This document shows, in pieces, positions 44,279 to 53,849 of a stretch of 64,000 nucleotides of DNA. The stretch spans positions 36,611 to 100,610 of the forward strand of contig CAMLGF010000005.1 of assembly GCA_946479515.1 (NCBI GenBank), read 5' to 3'. The notes under the pieces are model-generated. The model saw only the letters and a program-made list of their open reading frames with translations. It was not told where the DNA came from and did no database searches. This DNA comes from an uncultured Pseudomonadota bacterium. GTDB taxonomy: Bacteria > Pseudomonadota > Gammaproteobacteria > Steroidobacterales > Steroidobacteraceae. Position 1 is the first letter of the stretch, and the number at the start of each line of letters is the position of its first letter. The translations under genes and the position numbers were made by a program.

Positions 44279-47200
44279 ATGACTGCAGCGTTCCGGCACG
44301 TACGCGCCCCGATCGCGTTCCTGCTCTTCTTCGGGTGCTGCCTGGCCGATGCCTCGGCGCAGGCGCCCGCGTCGGTCGGCATTCCCGGCAACTACCAGTC
44401 CACGGCCGGATGCAGCGGCGACTGGGATCCAGGTTGCGCCGCCACGCAGCTCGTCTACGACGCGAACGGCGACGTCTGGAAGAACACCTTCAGCTTCCCG
44501 GTGGCGGGCAACTGGGAATACAAGGTGGCCCTGAACGGCTCGTGGGACGTCAACTATGGCCTGCACGCGCAGCAGAACGGGCCCAACATTCCGCTGGCCA
44601 CCACGGCGGCCCCGCTGCCCGTCACCTTCTATTACGACCACAAGACGCACTGGGTCACGGACGACGTGCGGTCGATCATCGCCACGGTGCCCGGCAGCTT
44701 CCAGGCCGAAATCGGCTGCTCCGGGGACTGGGACCCTGCGTGCTTTCGCAGCTGGCTGCAGGACGTGAACGACACGTCACTCTACAGCTTCAGCACCAAT
44801 GCCATTCCCGCCGGCTCATACGAGGCCAAGGTTGCGCTGAACGGCTCGTGGGACGTCAACTACGGCGCGGGCGGCGTGCAGAATGGCGCCAACATCGCCT
44901 TCAACGTCCCGGCCAGCGGCATGGACGTGGTGTTCCAGTGGAGCTCCGCCAGCCATGAACTGCGCGTGGTGGTCGGTGGCATTCACGGCGATCTGAACAA
45001 GGCCCAGGCTTACTGGCTCTCGGCCGACACCATCGCCTGGAACGTGCCCACCGACACCACGGTCTCGCTGTTCGCGGACCCGGAGGGCGCGCTCACCCTC
45101 GACGGACCCGGCGTGGTGGCGGGTCCGCATTCGCATGCCTGGACGCTCACGCACGATCCGGCCGGGCTGCCGGCGGCGCTTCGGGCGCGCTTCCCGCACC
45201 TGGCGGGCCTGCCCGCCTTCAAACTACCACCGGACGCCGTGGCCGCGGCGGCAGAAAGCCTCAAGGGCCAGCTGGCGGTGGGTGCCGTACGCGGTGTGCA
45301 GGGAGTGGATGCCACGTCGCTGCAGATTCCGGGCGTGCTCGATGATCTGTACGCCGCCAAGGCCGGACCCGTGGCACTGGGCCCCAGCTATCGCAGCGGC
45401 AATGTCACGCTGCGCGTCTGGGCGCCGACCGCACGCAATCTCGCCCTGCGCGTGTTTGCGGATTCCAGCAGCCCTACCTACAGCACGTATCCCATGGCGC
45501 TCGATCCGGTGAGCGGCATCTGGAGTTACTCCGCGCCTGCCGGTGTCCTCGACGGCCGTTACTACCTCTACGAGGCGCAGGTGTACGTGCCTTCCACCCG
45601 CAAGGTGGTGACCAACGTGGTGACCGACCCCTACTCTGTCTCGCTGGCGCGCAACAGCACGCGCAGCCAGGTGATCTCGCTGGACGATGCGGCGCTGCAG
45701 CCCCGCGGCTGGCGCCAGTTGCACAAGCCACCGCTTGCCTCGCCGGAGGACATCGTGCTGTACGAGTTGCACGTGCGCGATTTCAGCGCGACCGATGCTT
45801 CGGTGCCGGAGAACCTGCGAGGCACATTCGCCGCCTTCACGCGGAAGCGATCGGACGGCATGAAGCATCTTTCGTTGCTGGCGCGCGCCGGCGTGACGCA
45901 CGTCCATCTGCTGCCCGCCTTCGATTTCGCCACCACCAATGAGGACAGGTCGCAGTGGCAGTCGCCCTCGTTCGACGCGCTCGCCGCCCTGCCCGCCGAT
46001 TCCACCGAACAGCAGGCGCAGGTGGCGGCCGCGGCCGACCAGGACGCCTTCAACTGGGGCTACGACCCGCTGCACTACAGCGTGCCCGAGGGCAGCTACG
46101 CCACGGATCCGGACGGCTCCGAACGCGTCCGCGAATTCCGCGAGATGGTGCAGTCGCTCAACCAGAGTGGCCTGCGCGTGGTGCTCGACGTGGTTTACAA
46201 CCACACCAACTCCGCCGGTCAGAATCCCCGTTCGATTCTCGACAAGCTGGTGCCCGGCTACTACCACCGGCTGAACGCAGACGGCGCGGTGCTCGGCGAA
46301 AGCTGCTGCGCCGACACCGCCACCGAGCACGCCATGATGGAAAAGCTCATGGTCGATTCGGTGGTGCAATGGGCGAAGCAATACAAGGTGGATGGCTTCC
46401 GCTTCGACATCATGGGCTTCCACCTGAAGTCCAACATGCTCAAGGTGCGCAGGGCGCTGGATGCGCTCACACCGGCCCGCGACGGCGTCGACGGCCGGTC
46501 GATCTATCTCTATGGCGAGGCCTGGAACTTCGGCGTCATGGCCAATAACGGTCGCGGCGAGAACGCCATCCAGGTGAACCTCGCCGGCACCGGCATCGGC
46601 TCGTTCTCCGATCGCATCCGCGACGCGGTGCGCGGCGGCGGGCCGTTCAGCCCGCGCCGTGACCAGGGTTTCGCCACCGGCCTGTACACCGAGCCCAACG
46701 GCACCTTTGGCGGATCGGTGGCCGACGAGAAGGCCGCGCTGCTGCGGCTCGGCGACTTCGTGCGCCTGGGTCTGGCGGGCAACCTGGCCGACTATCCACT
46801 CGTCGATGCGACCGGCGCCACGAAGCCGGGTCGCGAGGTGGACTACTTCGGCATGCCCGGCGCGTATGGCGCGGATCCATCCGAGACCATCCAGTACATC
46901 GGCGTGCATGACGACCCCGACTGGTTCGATGCGCTGAACCTCAAACTCAGCACGCGGGTGCCGCGCGCCGATCGCGTGCGCATGGCACGGCTGGGCATGG
47001 ACATCGTCGCGTTGTCGCAGGGTGTTCCCTTCTTCATGGCGGGCGACGAAATCCTGCGCTCCAAGTCCGGCGACCGGAACAGCTACAACTCCGGTGACTG
47101 GTTCAATCGCATCGACTGGACGCTCAAGTCCAATGGCTGGGGCTCTGGCCTGCCACCGGCCAACGGCAATCAGAGTGACTGGAACATCCTCGCACCGGCG

Positions 47201-47623
47201 CTGGCGGATCCGAATCTGCAGCCCACGGCGCGGGATATCGAAGGCACATTCCGCCACATGCTCGAGATGCTCATCATCCGCAAGACCAGCGGCCTGTTCC
47301 GGCTGCGCACGGCCGATGACATCCGGAAGGCAGTGACCTTCTTCAACACCGGCCCGGAGCAGATTCCCGGGCTCATCGTCGAGCGCATCCGCAAGGGCGG
47401 CAAGGCCTGCTTCCCGGCGTCACAGGCCGTGGTGCTGGTGAATGCCACGCCGCAGACCCAACGATTCACGGACGCGGCGTTCCGGCGCCAGTTTCTGATT
47501 CTGCACCCGGTACAGGCCCTCTCCAGCGACCCGGTGGTGCGCACCGCGACGTACCAGTGGCAGACCGGCACGTTCAGCGTTCCGGCCCGAACCACGGCGG
47601 TGTTCATCACGCCCTGTCTGTAG
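44279..47623 (+). CDS. pulA: Pullulanase-type alpha-1,6-glucosidase (GH13)
   Basis: A 1114-residue exported debranching enzyme for starch. After a signal peptide come two copies of the pullulanase X25-type module (GDWDP and [12 protein letters not shown] in each), a carbohydrate/linker region, a CBM48-like segment ([19 protein letters not shown]), then the GH13 barrel with [21 protein letters not shown] (nucleophile Asp), YGEAWNFG (acid Glu) and GVHDDPDW, and a C-terminal pullulanase domain. The lipobox FFGC near residue 20 is weak, so lipidation is unsure. It overlaps the end of halogenase 2 by 17 bases, convergently. Site B precedes it. Confidence 0.94.
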   Translation: MTAAFRHVRAPIAFLLFFGCCLADASAQAPASVGIPGNYQSTAGCSGDWDPGCAATQLVYDANGDVWKNTFSFPVAGNWEYKVALNGSWDVNYGLHAQQNGPNIPLATTAAPLPVTFYYDHKTHWVTDDVRSIIATVPGSFQAEIGCSGDWDPACFRSWLQDVNDTSLYSFSTNAIPAGSYEAKVALNGSWDVNYGAGGVQNGANIAFNVPASGMDVVFQWSSASHELRVVVGGIHGDLNKAQAYWLSADTIAWNVPTDTTVSLFADPEGALTLDGPGVVAGPHSHAWTLTHDPAGLPAALRARFPHLAGLPAFKLPPDAVAAAAESLKGQLAVGAVRGVQGVDATSLQIPGVLDDLYAAKAGPVALGPSYRSGNVTLRVWAPTARNLALRVFADSSSPTYSTYPMALDPVSGIWSYSAPAGVLDGRYYLYEAQVYVPSTRKVVTNVVTDPYSVSLARNSTRSQVISLDDAALQPRGWRQLHKPPLASPEDIVLYELHVRDFSATDASVPENLRGTFAAFTRKRSDGMKHLSLLARAGVTHVHLLPAFDFATTNEDRSQWQSPSFDALAALPADSTEQQAQVAAAADQDAFNWGYDPLHYSVPEGSYATDPDGSERVREFREMVQSLNQSGLRVVLDVVYNHTNSAGQNPRSILDKLVPGYYHRLNADGAVLGESCCADTATEHAMMEKLMVDSVVQWAKQYKVDGFRFDIMGFHLKSNMLKVRRALDALTPARDGVDGRSIYLYGEAWNFGVMANNGRGENAIQVNLAGTGIGSFSDRIRDAVRGGGPFSPRRDQGFATGLYTEPNGTFGGSVADEKAALLRLGDFVRLGLAGNLADYPLVDATGATKPGREVDYFGMPGAYGADPSETIQYIGVHDDPDWFDALNLKLSTRVPRADRVRMARLGMDIVALSQGVPFFMAGDEILRSKSGDRNSYNSGDWFNRIDWTLKSNGWGSGLPPANGNQSDWNILAPALADPNLQPTARDIEGTFRHMLEMLIIRKTSGLFRLRTADDIRKAVTFFNTGPEQIPGLIVERIRKGGKACFPASQAVVLVNATPQTQRFTDAAFRRQFLILHPVQALSSDPVVRTATYQWQTGTFSVPARTTAVFITPCL

Positions 47624-49112
47624 GCGCCGCGCAGTGAGCGGCGATGAACTCCCCGTGCGTCGGCAGAGAGGCCGACGCACGGGCGATCAGGCCGCGCAGG
47701 TCGCGCAGATAGCCCTCGCGGTCGCGCGGCGCCACGGCCTCGACGAAGGGATGCGTGGCCCTGGGCCGCACGCCCTGCCCCCACAGCACTTGCAGCCAGC
47801 TCGTGATCTGGAACAGGTCCTCGGCCGCGCAGAAAATGCCGGCCGTCTCGCGGAACAGCTCGATGCGCTGGCGCAGCGTGTCGGGCACGGCCATGTGCCG
47901 GCAGGCATCCCAGAACGGCTCGCCGACGCGGTTGTTGGCATGGTAATGCAGGATGATGAAGTCGCGGATGTACTCGTATTCCGCCGCCGCCGCGCGATTG
48001 AACTCGCGCCGGCGCTCGGTGTTGTCGCCCGCGTGCGGAAACAGCACGATCAGCCGCTGGATGGCCACCTGGATGAGGTGGATCGAGGTGGACTCCAGGG
48101 GCTCGAGGAATCCGCTCGCCAGCCCGAGACAGACCACGTTGCGGTTCCAGAGCTGCCGGCGCCGGCCCGTTCTGAAGCGGATCAGCCGCGGCTCCGCCAG
48201 CGCCGGCGCGTCCAGATTGGCGAGCAGCACCTCGCGCGCCGCTTCATCGCCGATCTGCGCCGAGCAGTACACGTGGCCATTGCCGGTACGCTGCTGCAGC
48301 GGAATGCGCCACTGCCATCCCGCCGCCCGCGCCGTGGCGCGCGTCTGGGGCAACAGTGGCGAGCTGCTGGCCGAGGGCACGGCCCAGGCACGATCGCAGG
48401 GCAGCCAGCGCGACCAGTCCTCGTAACCGGTCGCGAGGGCGCCTTCGATCAGCAGTCCGCGAAAGCCCGTGCAATCGACGAAGAAGTCCGCCGCGATCTC
48501 GCGGCCATCTTCGAGCTTGAGCGCCCGCACGTCGCCGTCCGGATGCTGCAGAACTCCCGCGATCTTCGCGTCGAGGCGGCGCACTCCCATGCCCTGCGAC
48601 AGCCTGGATAGATAGGCCGCGTACCGCGAGGCGTCGAAGTGATAGGCCCAGAGCAGGCCCGCGAGCGGCGACCCGGCAATCTGTGTCAGGCGGCCGAACC
48701 TGCCCTGCCTGGCCGCCGTCCCGTTGAGTGAATAATCCCAGAGCGAGCCGGCGGACTCGCGGTCGCGCAGCCAGTAGTGATGAAACGGGATGTACGCCAG
48801 GTCGCGCCCCACGGGCCCGAAGGCGTGCAGGTAGGCCTGCCCCTGCTGCCACCAATCGACGAACTCGATGCCGAGCTTGAACGTGCCCTGGGTGGCACGC
48901 AGGAACTCATTCTCGTCGATCCTGACCAGTTTGTTGAACTGCGCGATGGCGGGAATGGTCGCCTCGCCCACGCCGACGATGCCGATTTCCGTCGACTCGA
49001 CCAGCGTGATCGCCACGCGCGGTCCGAACACGCGCGCGATGGCCGCGGCCGCCATCCAACCGGCAGTGCCGCCGCCGGCGATGACGAGGGAGCGCAACTC
49101 CTGCTGAGACAT
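47607..49112 (-). CDS. Flavin-dependent tryptophan-halogenase-like protein 2
   Basis: This 501-residue paralogue of halogenase 1 keeps GGGTAGW, the lysine in GTFKLGIEF (Lys79 from ATG 49112, the same number as in PrnA), WQWRIP (266-271) and FLEPLESTS (Glu340). It follows the TonB receptor on the same strand after a strong terminator, so it is expected at a lower level than the receptor. ATG 49142 would lie in the terminator T-run and is rejected. Two halogenase-like enzymes flanking a pullulanase suggest a shared, still unexplained role in glycan uptake or signalling. Confidence 0.9.
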   Translation of the reverse strand: MSQQELRSLVIAGGGTAGWMAAAAIARVFGPRVAITLVESTEIGIVGVGEATIPAIAQFNKLVRIDENEFLRATQGTFKLGIEFVDWWQQGQAYLHAFGPVGRDLAYIPFHHYWLRDRESAGSLWDYSLNGTAARQGRFGRLTQIAGSPLAGLLWAYHFDASRYAAYLSRLSQGMGVRRLDAKIAGVLQHPDGDVRALKLEDGREIAADFFVDCTGFRGLLIEGALATGYEDWSRWLPCDRAWAVPSASSSPLLPQTRATARAAGWQWRIPLQQRTGNGHVYCSAQIGDEAAREVLLANLDAPALAEPRLIRFRTGRRRQLWNRNVVCLGLASGFLEPLESTSIHLIQVAIQRLIVLFPHAGDNTERRREFNRAAAAEYEYIRDFIILHYHANNRVGEPFWDACRHMAVPDTLRQRIELFRETAGIFCAAEDLFQITSWLQVLWGQGVRPRATHPFVEAVAPRDREGYLRDLRGLIARASASLPTHGEFIAAHCAAPTDRA

Positions 49113-49140
49113 GGCGCCAAGCTTCTCACGTGCCGCAAAC

Positions 49141-49174
49141 AAAAAGCACCCGCCGGCCGAAAGCCGGCGGGTGC
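49141..49174 (-). terminator. Strong intrinsic terminator between receptor and halogenase 2
   Basis: GCACCCGCCGGC (49146-49157) and GCCGGCGGGTGC (49163-49174) make a perfect 12-bp stem with loop CGAAA. On the minus strand CTTTTTGTTT follows. It separates the receptor stop (49190) from the halogenase 2 start and would keep most transcription within the receptor gene. Confidence 0.9.
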
Positions 49175-49189
49175 CATTGCGAAGCAGAG

Positions 49190-52039
49190 CTAGAACTTGT
49201 ACGTCAGCGCCAGCGAGTACGTCGCACCATATTTCTCGTACTTCACCAGGTTGTAGGTGGGCTGATCGACATTCGACAGCACGAACGGCTCGTCGGTCAG
49301 GTTGTAGCCCGACAGGTTGACGCTCAGGCCCTCGAGCGCGCCTTCACGCCATTCGTAGCCGATCTGCGCGTCGATGAGCGACTCGGCCTTCACGGTGTTG
49401 AGCGTGAGGCTGGAGTCGAACGCCGGCACCTCGCCGACGAAGTCGCCGCGATAGCGATTGCTGACGCGCGCCGAGAAGCCGGCTTTCTCGAAGTACAGCG
49501 TGCTGTTGAGCACCGATTTCGACAGGCCCGGCACGTCGGTCGGCTCGTCGTTGACCAGGATTTCCGAGTCGTTGCGGGCGGCGCTGACGATGAAGCCGAA
49601 GCCATCCAGCGCATCCGAGAACAGCGACAGCGGAATGGACGCCGTGAATTCCACGCCCTTGATGTAGCCGCCGCTGCCATTGACACGCACCGATGACACA
49701 CCCAGTCGGTTGGCGTCCGCCTCCGTGTACAGCAGCGTCGGCTCGTCCGGCGAGGACTGGTCCGGCAACAGCACGTCGCTGAAGTCGGTGAGAATGGACT
49801 TCTGGAAGATGTACGTGTTGATCTTCTTGTAGTACGCGGCCAGCGAGATGTATGCCTGCTCGCCGAAGTACTTCTCCCACGACAGGTCGAAGGTGTTCGC
49901 CTCCCAGGGCCGCAGCTCCGGATTGCCGCCGCCGGTGCGCTTCCAGTAGATGGCCTGGCCGTCCACGTTGTCTGGCGTCGCCGTATCGGCGACCACGCTG
50001 TAACCCGCACCGCCCGCCAGATCGTCCATGCGCGGCCGCGCCTGGGTGATCGCCGCGCCGAAGCGCAGCTTCTGGTCGTGCGGCAGCTCCCACGCGAGAT
50101 TCAGACTCGGCAGTATGTCCGTGTACTTGTCGCCGAGCTGGCGCGTGGTGAAGCTGAAATCCGGGTCGTCGGGCGGATTGGGCGGCGAGAAGAAGTTGAT
50201 GTCCGAGAGCTGGTCGGCCGTGATGGCCTGCACGCCGAAGTTGCCGCGCAGTGGCATGCCGGCGAGCTCGGTCTCGATCCCCAGCTTCACGTAAACGGTG
50301 GTCAGCTTCTCGTTGACGCGCCAGTCGTTGGTGACCGAGCTCTGGCGGTCGCCGGCGCCGACGTTCGGGTTCGGGTCGTCGTAGGCGTCGATGGGCTGCC
50401 AGAAGCCGCTGCGATACAGGCCGATGGCGTTGTAGCTGATCATGCCGTATGGACTGCCGAAGAACGACGTATCGGCGACCCCGGTGCGGAACTCCTCGGG
50501 CACCACGGCGTGCGAGATGTTGCCGGGTAGATAGAGAATGCTCTGGAAGTTCTCCTTGGTCTTTTCGCGCTCCGCATAGTTCACGCCGAAGGTGAGCTCG
50601 CTGAGGAAACCCTCCATCTTGCGCGACGCCGACAGGCGAATGGCCTTGATGTCGTCCTCGATGGTGGGATTGCCCACGAAACCCGAACGCCGCTGGCCGC
50701 CGCCCCAGGCGCCGGGGTCGGTGAGGAACACGCTGTCGTAGTCGCTGTAGTTGAGCGTGGGCGTGAACATCGAGCGGCCATCTGGCAGCGTGGTGAAGGA
50801 GATGGAGTCCACCTGCGGCGGCGTCAGCGGGTCATTGTTGGTGCCCGTGCCGGCGGTGGATTCCAGGCGCAGGTTCTCGCGATCCACGTTCGACCAGCTG
50901 AGATCGCCTTCCAGCGCCCAGTCGTCGTTCAACTCGAAACGCGTGTTCCAGCCGATCGAGTCGATCTTGGCGTCGGTGTCGTTGTTGTAGTTCTCGATGA
51001 CCACGAAGGGCACGTCGGCGAACGTGCCGGATTGCACGCGGCCATTCTCGACGGGTCCGGCGTCGCTGAGCGTGGCGCCGCCCCAGACGGTGCCGAACTC
51101 CATGCGCTGCACCGTCTGCAGCTCGTTGAAATCTGAGTGGTAGGCATCCACCACCATGTGCAATCGTTCGTTGGGCTGGAATTCGAGCACGCCCAGGAAG
51201 CCCTTGCGCTCGTAGTACGCGGACTTCACGCCGCTCTTGTCGCCGCCGATGACGGTGTTGCCGCCGCCGGCGTCGGCATAGCCCCAGGGCTCGCGGGTCT
51301 GCGCCTGGTACGGTGTCTTGTTGTACGCGAAGCCGAGCGCCAGGCCGACGGTGCCATCGCGGAACTGGTCGATGTATGTGAGGTTGACGCGATTGCCGGC
51401 ATCGTCCAGGCCGGGAATGATGGAGTCCTGGTCGTTCTGCTCGCGGCGATAGGTAATCGCGGTTCGGCGGCTGTCGTACGCCAGCGGTTTCACCGTCGCG
51501 ATGTCGGTGGTGCCCGCGATGCCCTGGTAGGCCATGCCGGCATCCGGCGTCTTGTAGATCTTGACCTGCGTGACCAGCTCCGACGGATACTGGTCGAATT
51601 CGACCGTGCGGTTGTCGTTGGTGGTCGCCTGCTCACGGCCATTGAACGTGGTCACCGTGAAGTCGGGACCGAGACCGCGAATGGACAAGGTCTGCGCGCG
51701 CCCATTGGTGCGCTGCGCCGCGATGCCGGGCAGGCGGCCGATGGACTCCGCGATCGAGGAGTCCGGCAGCTTGCCGATGTCCTCGGCCGAAACCACTTCG
51801 ACGATGGCGTCGGAATTCTTCTTGGCCCCGATGGAGTCCTGGATGCTCTTGCGGATGCCGGTGACCAGCACCTCCTGGATGTTCTCGGTGTCACTGCCGG
51901 CACTCTGGTCCTGGGCCAGGGCGACGCCGGCGCCGGATGCCAGGAAAATCGCGCAACCGGCAAAGGCGCCGTTCTGCAGACGGCGGGCGGACTTCTTGCC
52001 GTTGTCCCGACCGTCGCCTCTATGACTGGAAGTCTTCAC
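49190..52039 (-). CDS. TonB-dependent outer-membrane receptor, maltodextrin-type
   Basis: A 949-residue receptor of the Xanthomonas/Caulobacter type. A long signal peptide ends near GVALAQ; a TonB box EVLVTG is followed by a plug with DAIVEVVSAEDIGKLPDSS and the phrase GRLPGIAAQRTNGRAQ, then a beta-barrel ending in LALTYKF. GTG at 52039 has an excellent site (GGAGGGGAG 3 bases upstream). With amylases, pullulanase and glucosidases around it and LacI site C upstream, uptake of maltodextrins across the outer membrane is the best call; the energy would come from a TonB-ExbBD set such as that at 5.5-7.8 kb. Confidence 0.9.
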   Translation of the reverse strand: MKTSSHRGDGRDNGKKSARRLQNGAFAGCAIFLASGAGVALAQDQSAGSDTENIQEVLVTGIRKSIQDSIGAKKNSDAIVEVVSAEDIGKLPDSSIAESIGRLPGIAAQRTNGRAQTLSIRGLGPDFTVTTFNGREQATTNDNRTVEFDQYPSELVTQVKIYKTPDAGMAYQGIAGTTDIATVKPLAYDSRRTAITYRREQNDQDSIIPGLDDAGNRVNLTYIDQFRDGTVGLALGFAYNKTPYQAQTREPWGYADAGGGNTVIGGDKSGVKSAYYERKGFLGVLEFQPNERLHMVVDAYHSDFNELQTVQRMEFGTVWGGATLSDAGPVENGRVQSGTFADVPFVVIENYNNDTDAKIDSIGWNTRFELNDDWALEGDLSWSNVDRENLRLESTAGTGTNNDPLTPPQVDSISFTTLPDGRSMFTPTLNYSDYDSVFLTDPGAWGGGQRRSGFVGNPTIEDDIKAIRLSASRKMEGFLSELTFGVNYAEREKTKENFQSILYLPGNISHAVVPEEFRTGVADTSFFGSPYGMISYNAIGLYRSGFWQPIDAYDDPNPNVGAGDRQSSVTNDWRVNEKLTTVYVKLGIETELAGMPLRGNFGVQAITADQLSDINFFSPPNPPDDPDFSFTTRQLGDKYTDILPSLNLAWELPHDQKLRFGAAITQARPRMDDLAGGAGYSVVADTATPDNVDGQAIYWKRTGGGNPELRPWEANTFDLSWEKYFGEQAYISLAAYYKKINTYIFQKSILTDFSDVLLPDQSSPDEPTLLYTEADANRLGVSSVRVNGSGGYIKGVEFTASIPLSLFSDALDGFGFIVSAARNDSEILVNDEPTDVPGLSKSVLNSTLYFEKAGFSARVSNRYRGDFVGEVPAFDSSLTLNTVKAESLIDAQIGYEWREGALEGLSVNLSGYNLTDEPFVLSNVDQPTYNLVKYEKYGATYSLALTYKF

Positions 52040-52149
52040 TAGCTCCCCTCCTAACTATTTATTGTGCGGGCCGCGCGCACGCGCCGCCCAAAGAACCGGA
52101 AATCTTGTGCGCAAGGATGTTGGCTGCATCGGTCACTTGGCAATCCTCT

Positions 52150-52163
52150 TGCATACGTATTCA
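52150..52163. promoter_or_regulatory. LacI-type operator, site C
   Basis: TGCATACGTATTCA, 111 bases before the receptor start on the minus strand and overlapping the last codon of the amylase gene. It is the only motif copy in front of the receptor. Confidence 0.8.
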
Positions 52164-53570
52164 GTGCGTATCCATCGCCGTTCCCTGGCGGCGGAACACG
52201 CGAAATTCCCAGGCGCCGAGCGAAATCTCCGGCGGCGCGCCGGCGTCCGTGGTGCTCGCGGGCGTGATGTCCTGCCAGGCGCCCGCTCCAGTCGCCACCG
52301 TTCCCGTGAAGGGCTGGGACGAGAGATTCACCACCACGGTCAGGGTTTCGGCGTCCGGTCCCGTGCTGATGCGCTGGTAGCTGAGCAGGCGTGCCGGGTC
52401 GCTGTTGTCCAACCAGCGCACCTCGCCGCGTGTGAAGGCCGCGTGCGCGCGCCGCAACGCGGCCAGCTGCCGATAGAACTCCGCGACGTGCGGCCGGCGC
52501 TCCGCCACCTGCCACTGGATAGGCGCGCGCTCGAACAAGGCCGGCGCCAGCGACTCCACGGTGTCGCCGATCTCCATGCCGTTGTAGAGCAGCGGTACGC
52601 CGTCGAGAGTGAACATCACGGCGGAAGCCGCCATGGCGGCGGGCAGACCCGCCTGGCCCGTGGCGCGCAGCTGGTCGTGATTGTCCGAGAAGCGCAGGCG
52701 CAGCGCGCCACGTGGGTAGCGGGCCGCCGCTCGTTCCCAGACGGCACGCACCTCGGCGGCCGGTTTGCGGCCCACGAGTGCATCGCTCATCACGTGGTAG
52801 AAGTCCCACGCATAGTCCACGTCGAAGGCCTGGCGCAGCAACTCGGGATCATCGGCTTCGGCCAGCAGGGCCAGATCCGGGCGGACCTTGTCGAGCTCGG
52901 GGCGCAGCTCCTCCCAGAAGTCCATGGGCACGCCGCTGGCGTAGTCGCAGCGAAAGCCGTCGAGTCCGTAGTCGCGCAGCCAGCCGGCCAGCATGCCGGT
53001 CATGTACCGGCGCAGGTCGGGCTGCGACCAGTCGAGGTCGGCCACGTCCACCCAGTCCGGGTTCGGCGCGATGATGTGCCCGCCGGCATCGTGCGTGAAC
53101 CATTGTGGATGGCGGCGGATGAGCACCGAGTCCCACGAGGTGTGATTGGCCACCACGTCGATGAAGACCCTGAGGCCGCGCTGATGTGCGGCGGCGATCA
53201 GCTTCTTCAGGTCCGCCGCGCTGCCGAATTCCGGGTTGACTGCCTCGTAGTCGCGCACGGCATACGGGCTGCCCAGGGTTCCCTTGGCGCGGAGCCGGCC
53301 CACCGGATGAATCGGCATCAGCCAGATCACGCTCACGCCCAGCGCCTTCAGGCGATCGAGTTGCGGCACGATGCCCTGGAAGCCACCGTCATGGGAAAAC
53401 GCGCGCGGAAACACCTCGTAGATGACGGCGTCGCGCAACCAGTCGGGACTCGTGCGCGCCGCAACGGCGGCCTCGGTGGCGGGCGCGTCGCGCACCGACA
53501 GCAGCAACGCGAGCAGCGCGGCGGCGCAGGATCGCAGCCGCATCGACGAACCAAACGTGCCTCGCGTCAT
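52161..53570 (-). CDS. Exported GH13 alpha-amylase family enzyme
   Basis: A 469-residue glycoside hydrolase with a signal peptide (RLRSCAAALLALLLSVRDAPA). The four GH13 regions are intact: VFIDVVANHTS, DGFRCDYAS (nucleophile Asp), LALLAEADD (acid Glu) and RFSDNHDQ. It probably cuts internal alpha-1,4 bonds of starch or maltodextrin in the periplasm or outside. ATG 53570 is chosen for the GAGGGA site just upstream. LacI site D lies 62 bases before it. Confidence 0.9.
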   Translation of the reverse strand: MTRGTFGSSMRLRSCAAALLALLLSVRDAPATEAAVAARTSPDWLRDAVIYEVFPRAFSHDGGFQGIVPQLDRLKALGVSVIWLMPIHPVGRLRAKGTLGSPYAVRDYEAVNPEFGSAADLKKLIAAAHQRGLRVFIDVVANHTSWDSVLIRRHPQWFTHDAGGHIIAPNPDWVDVADLDWSQPDLRRYMTGMLAGWLRDYGLDGFRCDYASGVPMDFWEELRPELDKVRPDLALLAEADDPELLRQAFDVDYAWDFYHVMSDALVGRKPAAEVRAVWERAAARYPRGALRLRFSDNHDQLRATGQAGLPAAMAASAVMFTLDGVPLLYNGMEIGDTVESLAPALFERAPIQWQVAERRPHVAEFYRQLAALRRAHAAFTRGEVRWLDNSDPARLLSYQRISTGPDAETLTVVVNLSSQPFTGTVATGAGAWQDITPASTTDAGAPPEISLGAWEFRVFRRQGTAMDTH

Positions 53571-53631
53571 TTCGTCCCTCTGGACGCCCCGGAGTGCGGC
53601 GAACATAGCAGCGCCCCGAAGGTGTTCCCCG

Positions 53632-53645
53632 TGAATACGTATGCA
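53632..53645. promoter_or_regulatory. LacI-type operator, site D
   Basis: TGAATACGTATGCA, 62 bases before the amylase start at 53570 on the minus strand. Confidence 0.8.
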
Positions 53646-53671
53646 CGCCGCGGCGAGAAGTTAGGGCGCGG

Positions 53672-53716
53672 AAAAAGCAAAGCCCCGCGGACCGAGGGGG
53701 TCAGTCGGCGGGGCTT
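53672..53716 (-). terminator. Intrinsic terminator on the minus strand between operators D and E
   Basis: AAGCCCCGC (53680-53688) and GCGGGGCTT (53708-53716) form a 9-bp stem around a 19-base loop with an inner GACC/GGTC pairing. On the minus strand TGCTTTTT follows. No minus-strand gene ends here; it could stop transcripts that start leftward from the operator pair E, shielding the amylase promoter. Confidence 0.7.
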
Positions 53717-53790
53717 GGCGAACCTTGGCACTTGGGGGACCGAAGTTCGGGATGGATGTTAGTGCCCGCGCCCGCGACCGGCCAGAGGGT

Positions 53791-53804
53791 TGAATACGTA
53801 TTCA
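53791..53804. promoter_or_regulatory. LacI-type operator, site E1 (perfect palindrome)
   Basis: TGAATACGTATTCA is the only fully symmetric copy and probably the strongest site. Its centre is 17 bp from that of site E2. It lies 46 bases before the alpha-glucosidase ATG at 53850. Confidence 0.85.
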
Positions 53805-53807
53805 GGC

Positions 53808-53821
53808 TGAATACGTATGCA
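53808..53821. promoter_or_regulatory. LacI-type operator, site E2
   Basis: TGAATACGTATGCA, second of a closely spaced pair with E1. An in-frame ATG at 53817 falls inside this site, which argues against that codon as the alpha-glucosidase start. Confidence 0.8.
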
Positions 53822-53849
53822 GCCTGCCGCGGCCCGCTGGAGCAGCGCG

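Noticed and set aside
45224..47257. Minus-strand open frame opposite the pullulanase
   Set aside because: Composition (His, Arg, Val, Gly repeats) and lack of a ribosome site point to an antisense shadow.
53817..53849. N-terminal extension of the alpha-glucosidase starting at ATG 53817
   Set aside because: The codon lies inside operator E2 and has no ribosome site; ATG 53850 has GGAG at good spacing.
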